Positions 1 to 6,272 of a DNA stretch of 9,686 bases are shown one piece after another. Numbering within the stretch: position 1 is the stretch's first letter; each line of letters begins with the position of its first letter. A model generated the notes under the pieces. The model searched no databases, was not told the origin of the DNA, and saw only the letters and a list, made by a program, of their open reading frames with translations. A program made the translations under genes and the position numbers. The stretch comes from CAZKTF01 sp964555565 (GTDB lineage Bacteria > Planctomycetota > JAJSAM01 > JAKLKS01): assembly GCA_964555565.1 (NCBI GenBank), contig CAZKTF010000135.1, positions 1-9,686 on the forward strand, in the 5' to 3' direction.

Positions 1-815
1 CGTCCCGGTCGCTGAAGACCTGTACCGGAACTTTCCGCGTGTGGCACTAGCCCTCGTTCGGAGTGGGAGAGCGCCTTCGGGTAGTCCCCGAGGGAGGCGT
101 AGATGAGCCCGATGTTCACGAGGGAGGCAGCTACCCCCGCGCGGTCCCCGCGGCGACCTTCGACGTCGAGCTGGTGGGACCAGACCTCGAGAGCCGTCCG
201 GGAATCGCCCCGCGAATACGCGGACATTCCCTGCTCGTTGAAACACCTCGCCGCCCGCTTGAGCCAGCCCGGAGCCTCCGCCCACTTCGCGGCCTCGCCG
301 CAGGCGGTCGCGCTCTCCTCGAGGCGGTTCAGCCCGCGGAGAGCGAGTCCTCGGGCGAGGCCGAGACGGATGGCGACGACGTCGGTTCCCGCGTGCTTCG
401 CCGCGTCGATCGCCGCCAGGGCCTCGGCCCACTTTCCCGCCTGCAACGCCGCGTTCGCGGCATCGAGCGCCTTGCGCGCCGCGACGTCGTAGGGCTTGCC
501 GCGCTGCGCACCCACGTACTCCAACAGCTTTTCGACATCAGGCCTCGGCGCCGCCTTCGCGAAGGCCGCCGCCGCGTCGTGCCCACCCTGGGCGCAGAGG
601 TCGTCCGCCACGATCCAGGGGTCGGGGTCGTCCTTTGCGGCAAGGTCCTTGAGCCGCGGCTCGTCCTTCGCCTTCCACGCATCGAGGACCGCGGCGACCG
701 CCTCGTCCTCGGTCATCGGCTTCGGCGGCAGCGGGGCCGGGGGCCTCTCCTGGCCGAAGGCGGGGAACGCGAGGAGAGCGAAGGCGACCACCCACGCCGG
801 AGCCGAGACCCTCAT
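1..815 (-). CDS. Exported TPR-repeat protein, 3' end beyond window
   Basis: The frame is open from the ATG at 815 to the left window edge (271 codons seen). The start follows a GGAGGG stretch five bases upstream. Residues 1-21 form a signal peptide (short charged start, hydrophobic core VVAFALLAFPAF, then GQE), so the protein should be exported. A Pro-rich linker follows, then Ala-rich helix pairs: a TPR-like unit around 113-150, another around 187-222, and a clear TPR around 226-260 (NIGLIYASLGDYPKAL). It starts 38 bp after the kinase stop on the same strand and probably belongs to the same operon, so it may act with the kinase's extracytoplasmic part. Longer TPR proteins ending in a CHAT or other effector domain are known next to such kinases, but no such domain lies inside the window. 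The last ~15 residues lose the TPR pattern. Function beyond protein-protein interaction is not evident. Confidence 0.75.
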   Translation of the reverse strand, partial: MRVSAPAWVVAFALLAFPAFGQERPPAPLPPKPMTEDEAVAAVLDAWKAKDEPRLKDLAAKDDPDPWIVADDLCAQGGHDAAAAFAKAAPRPDVEKLLEYVGAQRGKPYDVAARKALDAANAALQAGKWAEALAAIDAAKHAGTDVVAIRLGLARGLALRGLNRLEESATACGEAAKWAEAPGWLKRAARCFNEQGMSAYSRGDSRTALEVWSHQLDVEGRRGDRAGVAASLVNIGLIYASLGDYPKALSHSERGLVPHAESSGTGLQRPG

Positions 816-853
816 GCCGCCCTCCCTCCCATTCTCCGCGGCGGGCCGCGCAC

Positions 854-3022
854 CTACTTCCCCTCGGCCAAGTATAGGCCGGACCAGTCCGTCCACCAGC
901 CCCGCTCCCGGAGACCCGCCCGGTCGAGGATGGCCAGCGCGGTTCGGGCGACCTCCTTCCGCGGACCGAGCTTCTCCCCCAGCGTGACCGTCCGCTCGTA
1001 GGCCTCCTCGAAGGCGGAGTACCCGAGCAGGGTCTCGATCCGGAGGAACTCGGCCACGGGATCCCCTTCCTCGAATCTCTTCCCCAGCCTCTCAAGGGCC
1101 GCGTCGAGCGCGCCCCGCGTCGCCGGGTCGAGGAGGCGGAACTCCGCCATGGAGGACTCTCTCCCGTCGGAGGCGACGAGCCGGATCCTGTAGGTCCCGC
1201 CCCCCTGCATCCGGGCGCGGGCCGCCTCGGGGATGGCGAGGACCCGCTTCCGGATGGACGGCGGGACGGGGATCTCGGCGATCGCCGAGGCGGTCCCCCG
1301 TTCGACGCGCTCGAGCACCGCGCGGTACCCCTCCGCCACCTCGTCCGCCCAGAGGCGCGCCTCCCGCGGCGCCTCCCGGACGGCGCCCCGGGGGAAGAGG
1401 ACCGTGAAGGGAGCCGCTTCCGCTCCCCGCCGCGCGGCCACCTCCACCCCCGTCACCTGGAGGCCCGCCGCCGCCGCCACGATACGCAGCGTCTCCGGGT
1501 CCGCCGGGTCGAGGGCCTGGAGCCCCCGCTCCATCTCGTAGGTCGAGCCCCGCTCCGCGGAGATCCGCCGGACGAAGGGCGCGAACTTCGGGTGTTCGAT
1601 GCGGATCTCGTGGTCCCCCGGTGCGAGCCTCCACGCCGCCACCGGGGTCGTGCCGATCTCCTGCCCGTCCACGAGCAGCCGGGCGGGAGGGATCGTCGAC
1701 ACGGTGAGGAGGGCCGGGCGCGTCCACCACCAGCCGAAGGAGAGCGCGAGGACCGCCGCTGCGGCCGCCATCGGCACGCGGTGAAGGAGGACGTAGTTCC
1801 GCGCCCGGGCCAGGGGGGAGACGGGACGCGCACGGACGGCCTCGCCGCGGGAGAATCGCGCGAGGTCGTCCCGGAGGGCGGACGCCGAGGCGTAGCGGTC
1901 CTCGCGGCGCCGCTCGAGGCAGCGACCGACGAGGGTCTCGAGGTCCCGGGGGACCGCGGGGTTCAGGGACCGGACCGGGGCGGCGCGCGCAGCCAGCTTC
2001 CGCCGGATCGTCTCGAGCCCCGTGTCCCCCTCGTGGGGAAGCCGGAGAGTGAGCAGCTCGTGGAGGGTCGCGCCGAGGGCGTAGATGTCCATCCGTCCGT
2101 CCGGCTCGTGGCCGTCCGAGATCACCTGCTCGGGGCTCATGTAGGCGGGGGTCCCGAGATTCTGCCCGGTCCGGGTGATCCGCTGGTCGTTCCAGCGCAC
2201 GAGGCCGAAATCGGTGACCACCACCCGGCCCTGCCCGTCCACCATGAGGTTTCCCGGCTTGAGGTCCCGGTGGAGGATCCCGCGCTCGTGGAGGGTGGCC
2301 AGCGCGTCCGCCACCCCGACGAGGGCCGCCGCCACCCGCTGGACATAGGCCGCCTCGGGCGTCGGGTAGGACCCCGGCGCGGCCGGGACCCGGGCCCGAT
2401 CCAGGATCTCCATCGCTCTCGGCCCGGGGACCCGCTCCCCCGTCCCCTTGATCTCCCGGATCACCTCGGCCAGGGCGGCGCCCGGGAGCAGCGGCATCGT
2501 GTAGTAGAGGTCCTCCCCCACGCACCCCGAGTCGAACAGTGGGACCACGTGGTCGTGGGAGACGCCCGCCATGGCCCGGACCTCGCGCTGGAAGCGCTCG
2601 GCCATCTCGGGGACGGAGCCGAGCCCGCCCTTGAGGACCTTCAGGGCCTCGGGCCGCTGCCTCTGGGAGTGCCGGGCCTCGTAGACGACCCCCATCCCGC
2701 CGGACCCGAGGAGGCGGACGATGGAGTAGGGGCCGAAGGTCCGGGGATACGCGGGTTCCGCCGGGGGGGGCCCGGGGATCCGGTCGGCGCCGGACACCAC
2801 CGTCGCGGGAGCGTCTCCCCTCGAGGCCCCCTTCTCCCCCGGATCCAGGGCGAGGACCGCCACGACCGCGCGGCAGTCCTCGCACCCGGCCAGGTGGCCT
2901 TCGATCCCCTCCCGGGCTTCGGGGGGGGTATCGCTCTCGGCGAAGCGGGCCAGGGAGTTCTCCTCGGGGCAGTCCACCCCGCTTCCCGGCCGGGGACCGG
3001 CATTCGAGACGAGGTATCCCAT
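854..3022 (-). CDS. Transmembrane Ser/Thr protein kinase with N-terminal anti-sigma zinc finger and PEGA domain
   Basis: A 722-aa protein. Residues 18-50 contain the zinc-finger pattern of anti-sigma factors (C18, then H43-x3-C47-x2-C50). The kinase domain spans about 97-390 and looks active: Gly-loop GSGGMG at 106-111, ATP lysine K128 (ALKVLK), HRDLKPGN at 251-258, DFG at 271-273, SPE at 296-298. One transmembrane helix lies at about 412-430. It is followed by a PEGA-type beta domain (about 437-485, LLVDGQEIGTTP) and a C-terminal region of beta then helical character (500-722), which should face outside the cytoplasm. The start at 3022 follows GGAGAGG with a five-base gap. An in-frame ATG at 3064 would add 14 residues, but its Shine-Dalgarno sequence abuts the ATG. 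The gene begins 50 bp after the sigma-factor stop, so it is most likely the cognate sensor/anti-sigma kinase; that partnership is inferred. A truncated relic of its start lies at 8478-8557. Confidence 0.92.
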   Translation of the reverse strand: MGYLVSNAGPRPGSGVDCPEENSLARFAESDTPPEAREGIEGHLAGCEDCRAVVAVLALDPGEKGASRGDAPATVVSGADRIPGPPPAEPAYPRTFGPYSIVRLLGSGGMGVVYEARHSQRQRPEALKVLKGGLGSVPEMAERFQREVRAMAGVSHDHVVPLFDSGCVGEDLYYTMPLLPGAALAEVIREIKGTGERVPGPRAMEILDRARVPAAPGSYPTPEAAYVQRVAAALVGVADALATLHERGILHRDLKPGNLMVDGQGRVVVTDFGLVRWNDQRITRTGQNLGTPAYMSPEQVISDGHEPDGRMDIYALGATLHELLTLRLPHEGDTGLETIRRKLAARAAPVRSLNPAVPRDLETLVGRCLERRREDRYASASALRDDLARFSRGEAVRARPVSPLARARNYVLLHRVPMAAAAAVLALSFGWWWTRPALLTVSTIPPARLLVDGQEIGTTPVAAWRLAPGDHEIRIEHPKFAPFVRRISAERGSTYEMERGLQALDPADPETLRIVAAAAGLQVTGVEVAARRGAEAAPFTVLFPRGAVREAPREARLWADEVAEGYRAVLERVERGTASAIAEIPVPPSIRKRVLAIPEAARARMQGGGTYRIRLVASDGRESSMAEFRLLDPATRGALDAALERLGKRFEEGDPVAEFLRIETLLGYSAFEEAYERTVTLGEKLGPRKEVARTALAILDRAGLRERGWWTDWSGLYLAEGK

Positions 3023-3878
3023 GGCCGCCTCTCCGTCTTCCGGTCCGGGTTTCTCGGGCTCCATTCCTCCCCTTAGAGCCGCTTGGGCCCGCTTCTTGCC
3101 ATCTCGCGCGCCACGACTTCGCCGAGGGCCTTCCAGAGGTCCTTCTCTCCCGTGTCGTCGCCAGGGGGGGTTTCGCGAAGGCGCCCCCGGACTTCGTCCC
3201 GGAGCCTCGAAACACCGGCCTCGAGCAGCCTGCTCACGCGGGGCTCCCCCACGGAGAGCAGGCGCGCGATCTCCTTCTGCGGGAGCCCGTCCCGGTAGCG
3301 GAACAGGACCGCCAGGCACTCCTTCGCCGTGAGGGTCCCCCAGGCCTGGTGGAGCACCGTCTCGAATCTCCGGGCCCGTTCGCGCCCGACGACCCGTTCG
3401 AGGGGACCCGCTCCCCCTTCCGGCGGCATGCCCTCCGAGTCCGGGAGCCCGGGCGTATTCCCGGCGTCCCGGCGGCGGCGCTCGAGGAGGCGCACGGAGA
3501 CCACGACGAGCCACGTGAGGAGGGAGCTCTCTCCGCGGTAGGACGCGATCCGGGCCCGCCCGGGGCCGTCCCCGGGAATGTCGCAGAGGTACCCCGGGAG
3601 GTCGTTGAGGAGGTCCTCCACCTCCCGGTCCCCGGCGCCGCGCCGGAACAGGAACCCCCTCACCCGGGGGAACCATGAGTCCCGGAGCCGTACCCATGCC
3701 TCGTCGGACCCGGCGGCGCAGGCCAGGGCGAGATAGACGTCCGTGGAACGTCCCGGATCGGCGGCCCCGCTCTCGCGGACCGAGGCCCATGCCCTGCGGA
3801 AGTCCTCGAAGGGAAGGGGAATGCTCGCCAGTTCCGCGTGCGCCCTCTCGTAGGCGACGCGGCCCTCGTGCGCCTCCC
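2985..3878. repeat. Intact copy of a direct repeat spanning the sigma-factor gene and kinase start
   Basis: This segment is repeated in the same orientation at 8478-8814. The two align at a fixed offset of 5493 bp from 2985 to about 3150 and at 5490 to 3203, and again at 4936 from 3758 to 3878. The second copy lacks 3204-3757. Between the mismatches the two are nearly identical, including both candidate kinase start codons and the sigma stop codon. Outside 2985 and 3878 similarity stops abruptly. The two fibre genes lie between the copies. Confidence 0.85.
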
Positions 3879-3891
3879 CACCCTGGTCCAT
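3073..3891 (-). CDS. ECF-like sigma-70 family RNA polymerase sigma factor
   Basis: A 272-aa protein. Residues ~52-140 resemble sigma region 2 (helical, with a YRGESSLLTWLVVVSVRLLERRRR-type end as in region 2.3/2.4). Residues ~186-233 are region 4, with an evident helix-turn-helix (LPQKEIARLLSVGEPRVSRL) that should read the -35 element. A ~50-residue N-terminal extension and a ~38-residue helical C-terminal tail are additions to the minimal ECF form. I chose the ATG at 3891 because GGAG lies six bases upstream. An ATG at 3915 would add eight residues but has no Shine-Dalgarno sequence. The kinase with an anti-sigma zinc finger begins 50 bp downstream, so activity is probably controlled by that protein. 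Target promoters are unknown; the upstream fibre genes are candidates only by proximity. Confidence 0.88.
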   Translation of the reverse strand: MDQGGEAHEGRVAYERAHAELASIPLPFEDFRRAWASVRESGAADPGRSTDVYLALACAAGSDEAWVRLRDSWFPRVRGFLFRRGAGDREVEDLLNDLPGYLCDIPGDGPGRARIASYRGESSLLTWLVVVSVRLLERRRRDAGNTPGLPDSEGMPPEGGAGPLERVVGRERARRFETVLHQAWGTLTAKECLAVLFRYRDGLPQKEIARLLSVGEPRVSRLLEAGVSRLRDEVRGRLRETPPGDDTGEKDLWKALGEVVAREMARSGPKRL

Positions 3892-3934
3892 CACCTTCTC
3901 CCGTCCACGCGTCATCGGCGAACGACGGGGGGCA

Positions 3935-3963
3935 AGACTACCGGGCGGGGGTTGCGGTCACAA
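3935..3963 (-). promoter_or_regulatory. Possible promoter of the sigma-kinase-TPR operon
   Basis: On the minus strand TTGTGA (3963-3958) and TAGTCT (3940-3935) are separated by 17 bases. This resembles a housekeeping -35/-10 pair, with four and three consensus matches respectively. Transcription would start near 3928, leaving a leader of about 36 bases before the ATG at 3891 and only about 12 before the ATG at 3915, which fits the downstream start better. The match is weak and found by eye. Confidence 0.3.
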
Positions 3964-4150
3964 GGGGGGGCCGCGCTCGGACTACCGGAGGTGCGCGCCC
4001 GCGCACGACCTCGGCCTCGAAGCGGAGCGCCTCGCGGGTGTCCTCGGGCTCGAGGCGGGGGTCGCAGCCGTCGAGCCCGAGGATCAAGACACGGTTCCGC
4101 GCGAGGCCGGGATGCTTCGCCAGGGCCGCCGTGATCGGCGGATCCCGGGG
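3938..4150 (-). other. Coding-like fragment without a start codon in the fibre/sigma intergenic region
   Basis: The 348 bases between the fibre gene stop and the sigma-factor ATG contain no complete gene. One minus-strand frame, from about 4150 down to roughly 3990, has protein-like composition and strongly G/C third positions. It includes the stretch HPGLARNRVLILGLDGCDP followed by RLEPEDTREALRFEAEVVRG. It has no ATG and no plausible ribosome binding site, and its 5' side runs into the terminator-like hairpin. The stop is at 3938-3940, after about 18 residues that no longer look coding. It could be the tail of a gene destroyed when neighbouring segments were duplicated, or a chance open frame in GC-rich DNA. 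I do not recognise the family. Confidence 0.25.
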
Positions 4151-4187
4151 CGGGGCGGCCTCCCTGGCCCCGCCGGGACAGCCCGCG

Positions 4188-4220
4188 GACGGCCCCCGTC
4201 CCGAAGGAACGGGGGCCGTC
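4188..4220 (-). terminator. Strong UUCG-capped hairpin after the fibre gene pair
   Basis: Read on the minus strand, a 14-bp stem with one bulged T closes on a UUCG tetraloop flanked by C-G pairs. The outer arms (4188-4199 and 4209-4220) pair perfectly over 12 bases. It lies 20 bases past the stop of fibre copy A. There is no T-run after it, so it is either a terminator that does not need a U-tract or a 3' mRNA-stabilising structure. Nothing similar follows copy B, which suggests one transcript for B and A ending here. Confidence 0.6.
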
Positions 4221-4239
4221 GGATTCCGCGGTGCGGGCC

Positions 4240-6210
4240 CTACCGGGCCACCAGCAGTACCTCGATCTTCCCGGTCCCCTGCTTCAGGGCGTCCAGGGCC
4301 TTGCCGATGACCGTCCCCACGGCGGGGTTCGGCGCGGCCCTCATCGCGTGACCGGGGACCGAGGAGGTGACCAGGAGGTCTCCGATCCGGATCTCGCCCC
4401 CCTCGTCGCAGACCTTGGTCGGGCAGATCCCCACGATCCCGAGCTTCACCTCCTCGGCGAGCATCCGGGCGCTGCGCCCCCTGGCGACGTCGTGGGTCGT
4501 CCCCACCACCGCGGGCCTCGTCGAGACCACGCCCGCGACGAGGGCGGAGTTCGCCTCCCTGGAGAGGGCGAACCGGCGCGCGGCCTTCGTGTCGATGATC
4601 ATCACGTCCCCGGGTTCGAACTCCCCGACGGGCTGGTCCACCTTCACGCTCTCGGCGAAGTCGGCCCCGGAGGTGTAGACGCCGCCGTTGAAGCGGCCGG
4701 TCCCGGCGTTGTCGATGCGAGCCATGGTGCTCCCATTGGTCCTGAAGACGGCGAGGTTGCCGTTGCTGCTCGACGTGTTCACGACGAGGGCGTCGCCGTT
4801 CCCCGACTTGGTGACAACCACGGCGGTCCCGTAGTTGGTGCCGGTGTTGCTGTTGGCTTTCAGGGCGATCCCGTTGGAGCCGCTGGCGTAGGCGTACACG
4901 CCCACCTGGCCGCTGAATGCGCACCTGCCCTCGACTCCGAAGGACCCGTCGGAGTCCAGGTCGCCGAGGACGCCGATGTTCCCGTGGCCCGCCACGCCGA
5001 TGCCGCCGCTGGTGGTGCAGTCGATCCCTCCCGCCGTGCCGGACGAGGTCCCGGAGGTGGCGATGATGGCCTGGGACGAGGAACTGATCGTCAGGGTCCC
5101 CGAGAGGGTGCCCCCGGCGGTGTTGAGGTAGTTCGAGTGGGTGTGGTCGCTCCGTGCGGCGGTCGTCGCCGAGCCGGGGCCGGCGAAGTTGACCGAGAAC
5201 TCGTCCGCCGTCCGGGTGAGGCCGGTGCCCGCAGTGTAGAAGGTGCTGCCGTTGTCGTCCACCCCGTCGGCGAGGCCCGCGGGAACTCCCCTGAGCTGGC
5301 TCCACTGGACGGGGTTCCCGACGTTGTTGATGTTCCCCACCGTGTTCAGGTCCGTGCGGAGGGGGTACCGGGCGTCGTGGTTGTGGTCGGATCTGGCCAC
5401 CGTCGTGAAGGACGAGCCGGTCCCGGCGAAGAGGACGAAGAAGGTGGTCCCCGCGAGGCCCAGGCCCGGCCCGCTCGTATAGGTCGTGTCGGCGTCCGCG
5501 CCGTCGGCGAATCCCGCGGGCACGCCCTTGAGCTGGCTCCACTGGACGGGGTTCCCGGCGTTGTTGACGGTCCCCACCGCGTTCAGGTCCGTGCGGAGGG
5601 GGTACCGGGCGTCGTGGTCGTGGTTGCCCGCCGCGACCTGGCCCGCGCCGGGGCCCACCTTGATGAAGTCCGACACGAGGTCGTCGTAGGCGGAGAACTG
5701 GCTGGTGGCGAGGGTCCCCGTCAGGAGGGATGCGTCATGGAGCCGGGAAACGGTTTCCCCCCCCACCGTGACCGAGTCGTCCAGGTCGGCGCGGAGGGCG
5801 GTCTCCAGCGCGGCGGACCCTACGCCGCCGTCTTCCGCACGCCCCCCCGTCAGCAATACCTGCACCTCGTCCGTGGCCGCGCGGGTGGTGAACTTGAGGG
5901 AGTAGTTCCCGGGCAGCGTGAAGGCCGGGAATACCAGGTTGGGCGGGAGGGCGAGGCCCACCAGGGTGTTCCCCTTGAAGACGACGGTCAGCGGGGCGAT
6001 GGGGGTCCCGTCATCCCGGTCCAGTTCGAAGGCGGTGACCCTGTTCAGGTGCTTTCCGAAGACGAGGAGCATCCGCCCCCCGCCCCCGGGGACATCCACC
6101 TCCTGGGTCCCCTGGATCTCGGGGACCGAGGCGGCCATGGCCGTCCTCGGCCCGATGGCCAGGCCGACCAACGCGAACAACGCGGCGAGCAGCACGCGCG
6201 GGTACCTCAT
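4240..6210 (-). CDS. Secreted fibre-like protein, copy A
   Basis: A 656-aa protein starting at 6210, six bases after GGAGGT. Residues 1-27 are a signal peptide ending in AMAA. An Ig/TIG-like beta region (about 28-122) is followed by a linker and two tandem repeats of 79 and 80 residues (197-275, 276-355). Each repeat opens with an HxH motif followed by DARYPLRTDLN and contains GVPAG-ADG; a third HxH (HTH, 356-358) ends the series. These motifs resemble phage tail-fibre tips, where HxH sites can bind metal. Residues ~366-510 are Gly/Ser-rich with GV-G repeats suggesting a beta-helix-like trimer core. Residues ~511-656 (GADFAES, FEPGDV, RIGDLLVTSS, PGHA) resemble the phage neck-appendage Peptidase_G2/IMC autoproteolytic chaperone family. 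I infer an exported, trimeric, surface or extracellular fibre; the actual role is unknown. It lies 62 bp downstream of copy B, probably co-transcribed. Confidence 0.82.
   Translation of the reverse strand: MRYPRVLLAALFALVGLAIGPRTAMAASVPEIQGTQEVDVPGGGGRMLLVFGKHLNRVTAFELDRDDGTPIAPLTVVFKGNTLVGLALPPNLVFPAFTLPGNYSLKFTTRAATDEVQVLLTGGRAEDGGVGSAALETALRADLDDSVTVGGETVSRLHDASLLTGTLATSQFSAYDDLVSDFIKVGPGAGQVAAGNHDHDARYPLRTDLNAVGTVNNAGNPVQWSQLKGVPAGFADGADADTTYTSGPGLGLAGTTFFVLFAGTGSSFTTVARSDHNHDARYPLRTDLNTVGNINNVGNPVQWSQLRGVPAGLADGVDDNGSTFYTAGTGLTRTADEFSVNFAGPGSATTAARSDHTHSNYLNTAGGTLSGTLTISSSSQAIIATSGTSSGTAGGIDCTTSGGIGVAGHGNIGVLGDLDSDGSFGVEGRCAFSGQVGVYAYASGSNGIALKANSNTGTNYGTAVVVTKSGNGDALVVNTSSSNGNLAVFRTNGSTMARIDNAGTGRFNGGVYTSGADFAESVKVDQPVGEFEPGDVMIIDTKAARRFALSREANSALVAGVVSTRPAVVGTTHDVARGRSARMLAEEVKLGIVGICPTKVCDEGGEIRIGDLLVTSSVPGHAMRAAPNPAVGTVIGKALDALKQGTGKIEVLLVAR
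5146..5622 (-). repeat. Two tandem ~79-residue HxH repeats within copy A
   Basis: Units run 5386-5622 (79 codons) and 5146-5385 (80 codons), each beginning with an HxH codon group. A 36-base stretch at 5345-5380 recurs identically at 5582-5617, encoding most of ARYPLRTDLN. High internal identity makes the array prone to unit gain or loss. Confidence 0.8.
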
Positions 6211-6272
6211 GTGTGCACCTCCGGTACTCCTCCAACTGCCGATGGCTGGCATCCTGTGCGCTCCTGCGGGCC
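6211..6272 (-). promoter_or_regulatory. Short intergenic leader between fibre copies B and A
   Basis: Sixty-two bases separate the stop of B from the ATG of A. The 16 bases before the ATG, including GGAGGT as ribosome binding site, are identical to those before copy B. No terminator-like hairpin and no convincing promoter are seen, so A is probably translated from a B-A message using its own ribosome binding site. Confidence 0.5.

Noticed and set aside
3023..3790. N-terminal extension of the kinase frame upstream to 3790
   Set aside because: The extension runs through the sigma-factor gene in another frame and is Arg/Pro/Gly-rich noise. The real starts are at 3022 or 3064.
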